From an uncultured Winogradskyella sp. (GTDB lineage Bacteria > Bacteroidota > Bacteroidia > Flavobacteriales > Flavobacteriaceae), in assembly GCA_913055905.1 (NCBI GenBank), contig CAJXLB010000002.1, positions 434,001 to 498,000 of the forward strand: 64,000 bases of DNA. The letters run 5' to 3'. The notes under the pieces were generated by a model that was not told the origin of the DNA, searched no databases, and saw nothing but the letters and a program-made list of their open reading frames with translations. Positions 1-10,505 of this stretch are shown here, one piece after another. The translations under genes were made by a program, and so were the position numbers. The number at the start of each line of letters is the position of its first letter. Position 1 is the first letter of the stretch.

Positions 1-879
1 TATGGTTGCTAAACCAAAATGCATAGCCTCCAATAATGCATTAGGAAAGCCTTCATTTCTGGAGGAAAGGACAAATATTGATGACTTATTATAATACTCA
101 TGTATATTTTTTACCTTGGAAATAATTTCAATTTTATCTGTAAGTTTATTTTGTTCGATTAAGTCTTCCAGTTCTTTACGTTCTTCTCCATAACCTACGA
201 TTAATAGCTTCCAGCCCTTGGTATTGAGTTTTGCAAAAGCTCTAATTATCATATCTTGCCGTTTTTGAAAATGTAATCGGCCTACCGTTAAAATAATCTT
301 TTCCCTGTTTTTCTGTTCTAAATCTTTTTTTAAGGCTGTTAGTTCTCTTGAGATTGGGTTTGGTAAGATCACTAACTTCTTTGGACTTATCCGCTTTTCA
401 TAAAGGGCTTTTACTCCTTTAGTCTGAAGAACTAAAGTATTAGCCCTAGGATATAAAAAATGCCTTAAAACCCTCCAAAATTTAGGGACATACTCAACTT
501 TAGGATTGTTTCTCTCACTAATTATGGCAGGAATTCCTGTAATTTTAGAGGCAATAACGGTTAACACGTTGGCAGAGGTAATAAAACCTATTAAAACTTC
601 AATCTTTTCTTCCTTGGTAATTTTTGAAATTTGCCTTGCCAACTTATAATTTAATTGAACTGACTCCAGGAACGATTTTGGTTTTTTGGACTTATCTGAG
701 CACGAAATAACCTTAATACGTTCGTCTAGAGGATAAAAAGGTTTTGATTTGGTAAGAGTTATGATAGTTATCTCAAATTTTTCAATAAGATCATTGCTAA
801 GTGTAGAAATTACCCTTTCTGCGCCACCAGAAGTTAACCCTCCAATTACAAAACCGATTTTCCTTTTATTATTTTTCAC
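1..879 (-). CDS. Group 1 (GT4-type) glycosyltransferase, C-terminus cut off by window edge
   Basis: The reading frame opens at a GTG (877-879) and is still open at base 1, so about 293 codons are present. The N-terminus has the glycine-rich GGLTSGGAERV signature of GT-B fold glycosyltransferases. The middle carries VGRLHFQKRQ, and the last visible residues include NEGFPNALLEAM, the acidic EX7E-type nucleotide-sugar motif of GT4 enzymes. It should transfer a sugar from a nucleotide donor onto a lipid-linked glycan at the inner membrane. The start lies 10 nt after the stop of the upstream flippase gene on the same strand, so the two are probably co-transcribed as part of a surface-polysaccharide cluster continuing to the left. 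Sugar specificity cannot be read from the sequence. The GTG is chosen because no ATG precedes the conserved N-terminus. Confidence 0.88.
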   Translation of the reverse strand, partial: MKNNKRKIGFVIGGLTSGGAERVISTLSNDLIEKFEITIITLTKSKPFYPLDERIKVISCSDKSKKPKSFLESVQLNYKLARQISKITKEEKIEVLIGFITSANVLTVIASKITGIPAIISERNNPKVEYVPKFWRVLRHFLYPRANTLVLQTKGVKALYEKRISPKKLVILPNPISRELTALKKDLEQKNREKIILTVGRLHFQKRQDMIIRAFAKLNTKGWKLLIVGYGEERKELEDLIEQNKLTDKIEIISKVKNIHEYYNKSSIFVLSSRNEGFPNALLEAMHFGLATI

Positions 880-889
880 AATAAAATAA

Positions 890-2434
890 TTATTTACCTA
901 TTTTTCTTATTGCCATAACCTTCACTCTGAAAACAAAATTCTTAAACCCAGTATTAAATAAAAATAAAGAAAGGCCGTAAATACCTGTAACCACAAAAGT
1001 TATGAAGATAGCATAAATTACCCAGTCCCATAAGTCTGCAGACTCTCTATCGTAGGTAAAGCTATGAGCAATGAAATTAACCGCGAATGCAGAGACACAA
1101 AATAGAATCACGAGCGGAAGAACTCCCTTCCAATAGTACCATACACTTTTTTTGAAACCTTTTTTAAATAAATAATAGGGCTTCCATATAACAACTAATA
1201 ATATAAGACTAACTAATGTTCCTAATACAACACCATCTATTCCCCAGATACGGCCGCAAAAAAAAGATATCCCAAGATTAAGTAATGCTTCGGTTCCTGC
1301 AGCCCAAGTATCGCCATAAAGACCATACGCGTTCTTAAAACGCTCGACTGTAGAGCTTATTTGGAAAATAAAAAAATTGGCTATTAATAAAATCAAGGTG
1401 GTTTTAGCCAAAACATACTTTTCGCCCAACCAAAGAATTATAAAAGGTTCCATTGTGTAAAAAAGAATTAAACTAAAAAAACCTGCCACGAAAAACTGTA
1501 TGGCCATTAACTCCCAAAAAACTTTTTTAATGTTTTCTTTATCATCCTCTGCAATCAAATTTCCAACAGCTGAGCCTGTTCCCGCAAAAGCCATTTTAAC
1601 AAGACCTGCTAATTTGGTGATGATTAATTGGTAATTGCCAAAAAAAGCAACACTTTGGACATTTACTAATGCGAAAATTAGAATATTATCGGTACTGTTC
1701 TTCACAAAGGTGCTCATTTTATGCACAAAAACCTGTTTTATTTTTTTTATAATTTCTGGGTAAGCCTTTATCACTTCACCCTTTTCTTTAGAATTGATAA
1801 TTAACCAAGGGTATTCTTTTCTTATCTTCTGTCTTAGGACAATACTATATAGTATACTGAAAAGAAGCTCTAATGTTATGTACAGATAAAAATCTTGTAG
1901 ATAAATGGCTACAAAACACTGAATTATAACCCTAACAATTATAAGTGTTTGAAAATACCCCTGTATGATATAACCCTTTTGATCGGCACCTAAAAGGCTC
2001 TGATGATAATTAGCGAAATAACTCAATAAAGAAGAGAATAGAAGCGCGTAAAAAATAAAATAGACCAGTAGCAAAGAAAACTGGCCATCATCAAAAATTA
2101 TTGGAAAGAAAAGTGATGTGACAATGCCAGCAGCTATGATGAAGTAACCTATCCTAGCATAAAGTACTCCAAGAAGTGCTATTATTTTGTTAATTTCCTT
2201 ATGGTCTTCATTAAAAATTGGCTTATATAATGTGAATCCGATTGCTGTTCCAATTCCTAACTCTGCAAGGTTCAAAAATCCCAGTACACTTCTTAAAGTG
2301 GTTTCTAATCCTATAAATTCGTCACCAAGGTTATCTAAAAATATTTTTCTAGAAAAAAATTGAACAAATATTGATGCAATGAAAAAAAAGACACCAACTT
2401 TTGCATTTTTCAAAGATTTACTAACTCTAGACAT
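890..2434 (-). CDS. Wzx-like oligosaccharide flippase (polysaccharide biosynthesis protein)
   Basis: A 514-residue, very hydrophobic protein with roughly 12-14 predicted membrane helices, the usual size for Wzx/MATE-superfamily lipid-linked oligosaccharide flippases. The N-terminus (LKNAKVGVFFFIASIFVQFF followed by RKIFLDNLG) resembles that of the Bacteroidota polysaccharide exporters. It would move undecaprenyl-linked repeat units across the inner membrane in a Wzy-dependent pathway. The glycosyltransferase directly downstream supports this. The assignment to the flippase family rests on topology and context; substrate is unknown. Confidence 0.8.
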   Translation of the reverse strand: MSRVSKSLKNAKVGVFFFIASIFVQFFSRKIFLDNLGDEFIGLETTLRSVLGFLNLAELGIGTAIGFTLYKPIFNEDHKEINKIIALLGVLYARIGYFIIAAGIVTSLFFPIIFDDGQFSLLLVYFIFYALLFSSLLSYFANYHQSLLGADQKGYIIQGYFQTLIIVRVIIQCFVAIYLQDFYLYITLELLFSILYSIVLRQKIRKEYPWLIINSKEKGEVIKAYPEIIKKIKQVFVHKMSTFVKNSTDNILIFALVNVQSVAFFGNYQLIITKLAGLVKMAFAGTGSAVGNLIAEDDKENIKKVFWELMAIQFFVAGFFSLILFYTMEPFIILWLGEKYVLAKTTLILLIANFFIFQISSTVERFKNAYGLYGDTWAAGTEALLNLGISFFCGRIWGIDGVVLGTLVSLILLVVIWKPYYLFKKGFKKSVWYYWKGVLPLVILFCVSAFAVNFIAHSFTYDRESADLWDWVIYAIFITFVVTGIYGLSLFLFNTGFKNFVFRVKVMAIRKIGK

Positions 2435-2864
2435 CCTCAGGAATTATTTTTTGTTGAAAATCAAAATAATGATAGCTGAATTTCATTTCATTTAATAGAT
2501 TAAGTCCTAAATTATTCATGCCAATGTCTAAAGCTATTACACTTGATATATTTATCAATCGATAAGATTGAACATTAAATGTAAATATTATCCCTTTTTA
2601 ATTAGAATCATTTCAATACAGCTAAATTCTAATCAAAGACAATCTCGTTAAAAGTATGAAGTCTTTTAAGGTTAAGAAAATTTGAAGAAAAGTTTCCATA
2701 ATAACATAAATAATAAGACAAAATAGATTTGGTTTTATTCAAATATCTAAAATCATCTGCATCAAACCTTTTTTTTTTGATAAAGAACATAATTTCACGA
2801 CTAAAAAGCATTATCTTAAAACTTAATTTTTATCAATTAATTTTTTGTTATCATCTTTTATTAA
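2435..2864. other. 430-bp intergenic region, no gene supported
   Basis: AT-rich spacer between two divergent genes (flippase leftward, beta-helix protein rightward), so it should hold both promoters. I see no RNA gene, long inverted repeat or convincing -33/-7 pair. A 60-codon minus-strand frame at 2629-2811 has no recognisable motif and a composition dictated by the AT-rich DNA, so it is not called. Confidence 0.6.
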
Positions 2865-4154
2865 ATGTCATTAATCTCCAAGACTAAATCAAGAGCGTTA
2901 TTAATAGTTTTTTTCGTGATGACTTGCATTGAATTTTATCCTTTGCAGGCACAATCCATTAAATTATCTAGTTATGGCTTTAAACCAGATGATAACAGAG
3001 CAAACTTCTATAATGCTCTCAAAAATAACGATACTTTAATTGTCGATAGACAGAATACCGAATGGTTGGTTTCTCCAATGACCTTTAGAGGTCTAAACAA
3101 TAAGACCATAATTTTTGAAGAAGGGACGACACTTAGAGCTAAGCCAGGAGCTTTTCCAAAAACAAATCATTGTTTGATGAGATTTGTTCAATGTGAAAAC
3201 ATTGAAATAATCGGTAATAACGCCTTGTTAAAAATGAATAAGGAAGAATACATCGATGGCGAATGGCGAATGGGCATAAGCCTAGTAGGCTGCAAAAATA
3301 TTAAAGTAAACAACCTCACAGTCTCTAGTTCTGGCGGAGATGGAATATACATTGACGGATATAAGACTCAGCCCTATTCTGAAAATATCTACATAGATAA
3401 CGTTATTTCGACTAATAACAAACGCCAAGGCATGAGTATTATCAGTGCTAAAAATGTTTGGGTTAAAAATAGTATTTTCACCAAAACCAACGGAACATTA
3501 CCCGAAGCCGGTGTAGATATTGAACCCGACAAAGACACAAACGTCATTATAAATGTGAACTTTGAGCACTGTTCTTTTATAGATAATAATCATGCTGGTA
3601 TTGTACTTGGCTTGAATAATCTCAACGAGGATTCTGTTCCAGTCAGTATTACATTTAAAGATTGTTACTTAAGCATGAATCATGATAGTTCCAATCGTTA
3701 CCCAGCTGCAGAAATTATAGTTTCTTCTAGTTCAGAACAACCGGTAAAAGGGGAGGTTATTTTTGAAAATATTATGATCGACGGCAGTGAATGGGGACTA
3801 ATGTACACAAGAAAACCAAGTGATGCCTATAGCGTTATATTCAAAGACTTGAATGCAATAAATATTTGCCAACGAAATGAGCAATCATCTGTAATTTATA
3901 TGGAGGTACCAGACTATTATAAAACATCAGGCCCAATCGGTGGTTTCTCTCTCAATGATTGTTATTTTGAATATGACAAGGAGGGACCTTTTCTTACGGT
4001 TAAAGGATCTAGTTTGGGAACCTTGGCAGGAGCTAAGGATATCACAGGAAATGTTACAATATCTAACCCAAAACTCACTGAGTTTATTAAGTATGTAAAA
4101 TATAATCCTCAGAAAAATATCAATCTCAATATTGATTTTTCAGTAAAGGAATAG
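2865..4154 (+). CDS. Exported right-handed parallel beta-helix protein
   Basis: A 429-residue protein with an N-terminal signal peptide (hydrophobic stretch to about residue 30, ending YPLQAQS). It then shows the pectate-lyase-superfamily opening (LSSYGFKPDD, then a buried strand with TTLRAKPGAF). Residues about 80-330 show the short repeating strands with N/D/G turns of a beta-helix, for example VSSSGGDGIYIDG, NNKRQGMSI and DNNHAGIVLG. Such proteins bind, cleave or epimerise polysaccharides in the periplasm or at the surface. No clear catalytic triad can be assigned, so lyase, epimerase or binding roles remain open. It lies in a polysaccharide locus, convergent with asnB 11 nt away. Confidence 0.75.
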   Translation: MSLISKTKSRALLIVFFVMTCIEFYPLQAQSIKLSSYGFKPDDNRANFYNALKNNDTLIVDRQNTEWLVSPMTFRGLNNKTIIFEEGTTLRAKPGAFPKTNHCLMRFVQCENIEIIGNNALLKMNKEEYIDGEWRMGISLVGCKNIKVNNLTVSSSGGDGIYIDGYKTQPYSENIYIDNVISTNNKRQGMSIISAKNVWVKNSIFTKTNGTLPEAGVDIEPDKDTNVIINVNFEHCSFIDNNHAGIVLGLNNLNEDSVPVSITFKDCYLSMNHDSSNRYPAAEIIVSSSSEQPVKGEVIFENIMIDGSEWGLMYTRKPSDAYSVIFKDLNAINICQRNEQSSVIYMEVPDYYKTSGPIGGFSLNDCYFEYDKEGPFLTVKGSSLGTLAGAKDITGNVTISNPKLTEFIKYVKYNPQKNINLNIDFSVKE

Positions 4155-4165
4155 TGATTTAAAAC

Positions 4166-5971
4166 CTAATCAAATCCAAATTCCTTATACCATTTACTAA
4201 GCACATAGAGTTTCCAAACATTTGGTGTATGCATTTCCTTACCACTCATGTGCTCTTCGAGAATGGTCTTAAATTTTTTAACGTTTAAGTTTGGAACTTT
4301 ATTAAGGAAATCATCATTTAGAGCCGACATAAATTCATCCTTCAATTCATGTCTTATCCACTTTCCAATGGGCACTGCAAATCCTTTTTTAGGTACATCA
4401 AACATTTCTTCAGGGATGTATTCTTTAAGTATATCTCTAAGGATTTTTTTCTGCCTACCTTTTTCATATTTATAATGCATAGGAAGGGTTCTCGCATACT
4501 CAACAACCCTGTAATCAAGAAAAGGACTCCTTACCTCAACAGAATACGCCATACTCGCTCTATCAACCTTTACATTGCTGTCGTTCTCAAGCCATAACTT
4601 TATGTTAAGGTCAGCTGCTTTCTGGAGGAAGCTATTTGACCACGTTTTATATCCCTGGTAATGCTTCATCCAATCTTGCTTTTTTTCCTTGAGCAAGAAG
4701 CCTTTACGCGAAAAAATATTTTCTATAAAATCATTCCTAGTATTTGTGTTAAGTGCATTTCTCACCCTATAGGAGTTTAGACCAAATAGCTTAAGCAAGC
4801 TAGGATGCGCAAGAGCTTTTCTTATTGGATACGGTATGTCAATGATAAATTTATGCCTGATCAAAGAATCAAAATAAGGATAACCAATAAAACTCTCATC
4901 ACCACCATCACCCGACAAGGCAACGGTTACATACTGCTTTGTAACTTTATTCAGTAATAAAGAGGGTAGGGCTGAAGTGTCGGCAAAAGGCTCATCATAA
5001 ACCTCGGTAAGTTTTGGAACAAGATGTAATATGTCATCCGGACTACAAATTATGGTGCGATGATTAGAATTTATCACTTTAGCGTACTGTTCTGCAATTT
5101 TGCTCTCATCATATTTTGGGTCGTTAGAGCCAATTGAAAAGGTATTGACCTGAGTTGAGGAAACATTAGCAGCAATACTAGAAACCAAAGCTGAATCGAT
5201 GCCTCCAGATAGAAAAGACCCAATTGGCACATCTGATTGCAATCTGATTTTAACGGCATCAACTAGAAGGTCATGAAGCTCTTTTTTAGCTTGGTCATAG
5301 GATATAGACTTGATTTCAGCTGGTTTTAGATTCCAATATTCATGAATTGTCAGTTGATTTGAATTAAAATCAACTTCCATATAATTCCCAGGAGGAAGCT
5401 TGAAGATGTCTTTAGCAATAGTATACGGACTAGGAACAAACATGCAATCTAGAAACATTGAAATAGCATCTTCATTAATTTCCTTTCCCTTTAGCATTGG
5501 TCTAATTTGACTGCATATTTCAAGTTGATTGTCCTTCCAGTAGTAATAAAATGGTTTCACTCCAATTCTATCTCTTGCAGAGAAAAGTCTGTTGGTTTGC
5601 GAGTTATAAATACTAAAGGCAAACATGCCATTAATTTTGTCAAGAATTGCTTTATCCCAGTGATAATAGCCAATCAATAAAACCTCTGTATCACTTTCAG
5701 TTTTAAATTTATAACCTAACTGAATTAACTCTTTTTTGATTTCTAAATAATTATAAATCTCTCCATTAAATACTATTGTCAAGTGTTCATATTCCATTGG
5801 TTGATTAGACCGTGAGTCTAAATCTAGAATCGATAATCTCAAATGACCAAAAGTAAGGTTATGGATTTTTTTATAACCCGTAAAATCGGGCCCTCTAAAT
5901 GAAATGGAATTCAGTTTGGCCATTACCTCATCCTTTTCAAATGGGATATTGGAAAAATATATGCCACACAT
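4166..5971 (-). CDS. asnB: Asparagine synthase (glutamine-hydrolysing), polysaccharide-locus type
   Basis: A 601-residue class II glutamine amidotransferase/asparagine synthetase. The start MCGIYFSN leaves Cys2 as the glutaminase nucleophile. FRGPDFTG and FNGEIYNY of the N-terminal nucleophile domain follow, and the PP-loop ATP site is LSGGIDSALV in the synthetase half, then LSGDGGDESF. The reaction is ATP-dependent transfer of glutamine amide nitrogen to a carboxylate. Paralogues in O-antigen and capsule loci are thought to amidate uronic-acid sugars. The setting here, with flippase, glycosyltransferase and UDP-glucose dehydrogenase close by, fits that role, but free asparagine synthesis is equally possible. 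It is transcribed alone, divergent from the pectate-lyase-like gene. Confidence 0.9.
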   Translation of the reverse strand: MCGIYFSNIPFEKDEVMAKLNSISFRGPDFTGYKKIHNLTFGHLRLSILDLDSRSNQPMEYEHLTIVFNGEIYNYLEIKKELIQLGYKFKTESDTEVLLIGYYHWDKAILDKINGMFAFSIYNSQTNRLFSARDRIGVKPFYYYWKDNQLEICSQIRPMLKGKEINEDAISMFLDCMFVPSPYTIAKDIFKLPPGNYMEVDFNSNQLTIHEYWNLKPAEIKSISYDQAKKELHDLLVDAVKIRLQSDVPIGSFLSGGIDSALVSSIAANVSSTQVNTFSIGSNDPKYDESKIAEQYAKVINSNHRTIICSPDDILHLVPKLTEVYDEPFADTSALPSLLLNKVTKQYVTVALSGDGGDESFIGYPYFDSLIRHKFIIDIPYPIRKALAHPSLLKLFGLNSYRVRNALNTNTRNDFIENIFSRKGFLLKEKKQDWMKHYQGYKTWSNSFLQKAADLNIKLWLENDSNVKVDRASMAYSVEVRSPFLDYRVVEYARTLPMHYKYEKGRQKKILRDILKEYIPEEMFDVPKKGFAVPIGKWIRHELKDEFMSALNDDFLNKVPNLNVKKFKTILEEHMSGKEMHTPNVWKLYVLSKWYKEFGFD

Positions 5972-6365
5972 AGATTAAGTTTTTGTAAAAAAAAGGAATT
6001 CTTATTAAACAGAGCACATTTTAATTCAAATTCCGTTTAAATACTTAATATTAATGTATACGGTAATAATCATGGTTATTCTAAGTATAAACAGGGGCTA
6101 AAGGGATTAATCAAAAGTGTATTAGTTAAAAAAAGAATTTAACAAATCTTAAAGTGTGTTAAAATTAGCGTGTGAAACATCCAACAGGATAATTTCATCG
6201 TATAAAAGTGTAGTATATCGTTTGTTTTGAATTCTAATTCTGTGAACTACCTTTATATAAGTAAATTCCTATAAATATATGTATTTCATCGATTTTTTAA
6301 GTATTTTATCTTTTTTGTTTAACTAAATAAATATATTGCCCACACAAATAAACTTTTAAAAAGTT
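5972..6365. other. 394-bp intergenic region with phased repeats
   Basis: Spacer between divergent asnB and the T9SS pectate-lyase-like gene. It is strongly AT-rich and has no open frame of interest. It holds a 20-bp-phased direct repeat at 6281-6320 and a second, weaker pair (ATTTCATCG at 6192-6200 and AGTATATCG at 6212-6220, also exactly 20 bp apart). A TATCTTTT near 6307-6314 could be a -7 element, but it overlaps the repeat and I cannot separate the two. Confidence 0.5.
6281..6320 (+). promoter_or_regulatory. 20-bp-phased direct repeat upstream of T9SS cargo gene
   Basis: GTATTTCATCGATTTTTTAA (6281-6300) is followed immediately by GTATTTTATCTTTTTTGTTT (6301-6320). The two match at 14 of 20 positions and 9 of the first 10. 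A near-identical unit occurs at 15150-15169. Two-turn spacing of direct repeats is the geometry used by tandem-dimer regulators such as LytTR-type proteins. It lies about 46-85 nt before the start codon, a normal operator position. The regulator is unknown. Confidence 0.45.
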
Positions 6366-9300
6366 ATGAAAGCCCCAAACCTTAAATTTACTAAGACAAT
6401 TCTTGGTATTCTCCTACTTATATTAAGTCAACAAATTATCGGTCAAATTCCCGCTTTTCCCGGTGCAGAAGGTTTTGGTAAATACACTGTTGGCGGTCGA
6501 GGCGGACAGGTGTATTTTGTAGAACATCTAAAAGACCACCACATTGTATCTCAATGGAGGGATGACAGTGAGCCCTCAGGTCAAAGGGTTAAAGATTTTA
6601 CAAATACCGCTGGAGATAATTTACCAGATATCTGGAAACAATCTGTGGGCCTTGATATTAATACATTTTATAATTTATACGATTCGGATGTTCCAGGTGA
6701 AACTAAACTTAACATCGAATTATGCCAAGAGCAAATAAATGATGTTTTAGTAGCTTCCACAGGAGATAATAATGATTATGCCTATTTTGAGCCAGATTTA
6801 AATTCGCCTTATTATGATGGAAGTTTTAGAAAAGCTTGTCTATCAACGGGACCAAGAACTGTGATTTTCAGAGTAGGAGGTAGACTAGAATTATTTTCAC
6901 CTATTAATATAAGTAACCCAAATATTACCATTGCAGGTCAAACTGCACCTGGTGACGGTATAATGTTAACTGGAGAACTTGCTCAACCAAGCAGATTACT
7001 TCAGATTAGCACAAATCAAGTTATTGTAAGATTTATAACCCTCAGAAGAAGTCAATCTTCTACAGGTTATAATGCAGGAGATTGTTTATATATAAGTAAT
7101 GGTGAAAATATAATTATTGACCATGTCTCATCATCTTGGTCAAGTGATGGCAATATAGATATTGCGAATTATGACCGTAACCTTAATAATCGTGGTACTG
7201 ATAATGTAACGGTACAATATTGCCTTATGACAAATTCTTATGGTGGAAGTAACAAATCGATGTTAATAACTGGTGATCCACCAAATGTATCATTATTTAG
7301 AAATGCTTTTATAAATTCTAACTCAAGAAATCCTGCCTTATCTTCTGATGCAGGCTATAATTATACTTATGATGGTAATTATGAATTGGTGAATAATTTA
7401 TGGTTTGATTGTTTAAATGGTGCAACTTGTGGTAATGTTAGTCAGACCAATAAGTACAATGTAAATTTTGTAAATAACTGGAGAAAGGCTGCTAATGGTG
7501 GCACTCATTCTAGGCGTATGCTCAGAATAGGTAATGGATCCGCAACTGATAGAGAAAGAGCGTATGTTTCAGGAAACTTGGCACATTCTTTAATAGATTC
7601 AGGTATTGAAAATGATCCAGAATGGCGCATGGTACAATATGGAGCAGGAATGGGTAATGCAAACAATATAGTACCTGCTTCGATGAGAAGTGACACTCCT
7701 TTTGATACACCAATATTATCTGAAGGAGTACCTATATGGAGCGGTGCAGATGTGAGAAATAATTTGTTGAATGTAGTAGGGAATTATATACAAGGCAGAG
7801 ATGCTGAGGATCAAAGAGCCATCAATGATGTATTAAATGAGACATCTTCATATAACAATGCCACAAATACCTTTCCAGTATACAATGGTGGTACTCCACT
7901 TCCAGATACGGATAACGACGGAATGGCAGATTCATGGGAAATAGATCAATTCGGAGATTTAAGTAGTGATGGGGTCATAGATACAGATGGTGATGGCTAC
8001 ACCGATTTAGAAGAATATTTAAATCAAACAGCTAATGATGGTATTGATGATGTTCCTGCCCAAAGTGTTGAAGTCAATCCAGCTGAAGCAACGGTAAATA
8101 TTCCTGACGCCATTGAACTTGAAGCAATCTTTACTCCTGCCTACACAACAAATCAATCAGGAGAATGGACAAGTAGTGACGAAAGCATTGCAACTGTTGA
8201 TGCGACTGGACTTGTTACACCAGTAAGTGAAGGCGTTGCCATCATTACATTCACTTCAAATGATGGTAATTTTTCAGATTCGTCAACAATAACAGTGACA
8301 AATGAGGTTATTGCAGCAGAATCACTTGTTTTGAATCCAAACCAATTAGTTTTAGGTATTGGTCAAACAGAAACTGTTGAAGTTATTTTTACGCCTAGTA
8401 ATACCACAAATCAAGATGGAGTATGGAGTTCTGAGAATCCTTCAGTTGCGGATGTAAATGAAAATGGTGTTATCACGGGAGTATCAGAAGGAGTTACAAG
8501 TATTTCATTCACCTCTGAAGATGGCAGTCTTACAGATTCTGTAGAGGTAACTGTAGAGGATATACTATATGGCACATATGAATTGTATAATGCTGATACA
8601 GATGCATTGATACAGTTAGTAGAAGGAGGTGAAAGTTTTGATTTGGCTATAATTGGAAACCAAATTAACCTAAGAAGCATCCCAAGAAATGGAGACGACA
8701 ACCCAGAAGTTGAAAGTGTAAATGTTAGTTGGGTGGGTCCAAATTCTGGAAGCTATACAGAAAGCACTCCTCTTTATGCTGGTATGGCTGAGCACGTAGG
8801 TTCAGACTTTTTGCCTTACACCGTCCAAGAAGGTGTCTATGAATTTACCATAACTTACTTCAATCAAGATAATGCCCAAGGAAATGTTGTTGCAATAGAT
8901 AACTTTACTTTAACCTTTTTTTTAGGTAACGGCGTCATCGCTAATGCTGGCAATGACGTCTCAATTTGCGAAGGCGAAGCAGTAACATTAACAGCAACAG
9001 GTGGTACAAGTTATTTATGGAGCACAGGTGAGACAACGTCCTCAATAACTGTAAGTCCAAATACAACAACGACTTATTCTGTTACGGTATCGAATAACTC
9101 GGGAGATACAGATTCCGACGAAGTGATAGTTACTGTTAATCCAATACCTGTACCACAAGTTACAGAAAATCAGACCATATGCTCTGGAGAATCGGTAACA
9201 CTAACTGCTTCAGGCGGCGACATCTATCTCTGGAGTAGTGGTGAAACTTCAGCTTCAATTACCGTTAGCCCCACTGAGGATACAGAATATACTGTTGAAG

Positions 9301-10505
9301 TAATTTCTAATGGATGTTCTTCAACAGCCAATACAACCGTGACGGTTAACGAATCACCACAATTGAGCGTAAGTAACGATATTACAATTGTCACAGGCGA
9401 TAGTGTCACACTGACAGCAAGTGGTGCGGATAACTACGAATGGAATACTGGAGATTTAGCCTCCTCTATAACTGTAAGTCCAAGCGAAACAACAACTTAT
9501 TTGGTAACAGGCTTTATAGGAAACTGTTCAGCAACTGCAGAGGTTACTGTATCCGTAGAAGAGGTATTTGTTGCTTCAGCCGGCGAAGATCAAAGAATTT
9601 GTCAGAATTCAGGGAGCAATGTGGAGTTAACAGCTTCTGCTGGAGATAGCTATTTATGGAATACAGGAGAAACAACCCAAACGATTTATGTTAGTCCTCT
9701 ATCAACAACAACCTATAGCGTTACGGTAACCTCGGGAATTCAACAATTTAGCGATGAGGTAATGGTTTTTGTTGACCCTAACCCTAACGTTGTCATATCT
9801 AATGGAGATTCTGTAGATATTTTAGATGGTGATTTCATTACTTTATCTGCTTCAGGTGCCAATAGCTATGAATGGAGTAATGGTGCAACCCAACCAAATA
9901 TTGCGGTGAGCCCATCACAGACTACTACTTACGAAGTGAGAGGATATATAAATGATTGCTATGACGAAAAGCAAGTAACGGTAAATGTGTATCCAGAGGT
10001 AGTCGCTAATGCGGGAGAAGATCAGGCGGTGTGTGTAGGGGAATCTGTAGTTCTTACAGCTACAGGTGGTGATGACTACTTATGGAGCAATGGGGAAACA
10101 ACCGCTTCAATAGAAGTAGCTCCTAATGTAACGACAGATTATACAGTCACCGTATTTAACGCTATGGATTTTGATGAAGACACCGTTAGAGTCGAGGTTT
10201 CTCCATGTGATGTTAATGCTGAGCTTCCTGGTGACGATGTTTCCAATGCTTCATTTAGTCTTGATATTTTTCCAAATCCAGCCCAAAATATTGTTAATGT
10301 TAGAATCAACGGTGCGGTACAGGCGACAAATATTCAAATATTTGATGTCATGGGAAAGATGGTTATATCTAGGCAGATTGAGAACACTAACCTTAGCCCA
10401 TCACTAACCAGAGAAATCAACATTAACAATCTCCTATCTGGAATATATTTTGTTAAAATGAATTATGGCGACAACGAAATAGTAAAAAAGCTTATTGTCC
10501 AATAG
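6366..10505 (+). CDS. T9SS-exported pectate-lyase-like multidomain protein with Big2 and Ig-like repeats
   Basis: A 1379-residue secreted protein. Residues 1-26 are a signal peptide. Residues about 28-510 form a pectate-lyase-type beta-helix ([19 protein letters not shown], then [13 protein letters not shown] and [12 protein letters not shown]). Residues about 513-550 are a calcium-binding thrombospondin-3-like segment ([24 protein letters not shown]). Two Big2-type Ig domains lie near 565-645 and 647-735, and an unassigned domain near 735-855. Six roughly 70-80-residue Ig/PKD-like modules ([32 protein letters not shown]) span about 858-1290. A T9SS type A sorting domain (FPNPAQN ... LSGIYFVKM) covers the last 80 residues. 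It should be cell-surface attached or released and act on uronic-acid polysaccharides. The last 14 bases overlap the convergent ugd gene. Confidence 0.88.
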   Translation: MKAPNLKFTKTILGILLLILSQQIIGQIPAFPGAEGFGKYTVGGRGGQVYFVEHLKDHHIVSQWRDDSEPSGQRVKDFTNTAGDNLPDIWKQSVGLDINTFYNLYDSDVPGETKLNIELCQEQINDVLVASTGDNNDYAYFEPDLNSPYYDGSFRKACLSTGPRTVIFRVGGRLELFSPINISNPNITIAGQTAPGDGIMLTGELAQPSRLLQISTNQVIVRFITLRRSQSSTGYNAGDCLYISNGENIIIDHVSSSWSSDGNIDIANYDRNLNNRGTDNVTVQYCLMTNSYGGSNKSMLITGDPPNVSLFRNAFINSNSRNPALSSDAGYNYTYDGNYELVNNLWFDCLNGATCGNVSQTNKYNVNFVNNWRKAANGGTHSRRMLRIGNGSATDRERAYVSGNLAHSLIDSGIENDPEWRMVQYGAGMGNANNIVPASMRSDTPFDTPILSEGVPIWSGADVRNNLLNVVGNYIQGRDAEDQRAINDVLNETSSYNNATNTFPVYNGGTPLPDTDNDGMADSWEIDQFGDLSSDGVIDTDGDGYTDLEEYLNQTANDGIDDVPAQSVEVNPAEATVNIPDAIELEAIFTPAYTTNQSGEWTSSDESIATVDATGLVTPVSEGVAIITFTSNDGNFSDSSTITVTNEVIAAESLVLNPNQLVLGIGQTETVEVIFTPSNTTNQDGVWSSENPSVADVNENGVITGVSEGVTSISFTSEDGSLTDSVEVTVEDILYGTYELYNADTDALIQLVEGGESFDLAIIGNQINLRSIPRNGDDNPEVESVNVSWVGPNSGSYTESTPLYAGMAEHVGSDFLPYTVQEGVYEFTITYFNQDNAQGNVVAIDNFTLTFFLGNGVIANAGNDVSICEGEAVTLTATGGTSYLWSTGETTSSITVSPNTTTTYSVTVSNNSGDTDSDEVIVTVNPIPVPQVTENQTICSGESVTLTASGGDIYLWSSGETSASITVSPTEDTEYTVEVISNGCSSTANTTVTVNESPQLSVSNDITIVTGDSVTLTASGADNYEWNTGDLASSITVSPSETTTYLVTGFIGNCSATAEVTVSVEEVFVASAGEDQRICQNSGSNVELTASAGDSYLWNTGETTQTIYVSPLSTTTYSVTVTSGIQQFSDEVMVFVDPNPNVVISNGDSVDILDGDFITLSASGANSYEWSNGATQPNIAVSPSQTTTYEVRGYINDCYDEKQVTVNVYPEVVANAGEDQAVCVGESVVLTATGGDDYLWSNGETTASIEVAPNVTTDYTVTVFNAMDFDEDTVRVEVSPCDVNAELPGDDVSNASFSLDIFPNPAQNIVNVRINGAVQATNIQIFDVMGKMVISRQIENTNLSPSLTREININNLLSGIYFVKMNYGDNEIVKKLIVQ

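Noticed and set aside
2629..2811. 60-codon minus-strand open frame
   Set aside because: No recognisable motif, composition dictated by AT-rich DNA, no promoter or start context; likely chance.
8940..10240. Internal repeats of the pectate-lyase-like gene read as a mobile or CRISPR-like array
   Set aside because: They are diverged in-frame Ig/PKD-like protein modules of about 210-240 bp with no identical spacers.
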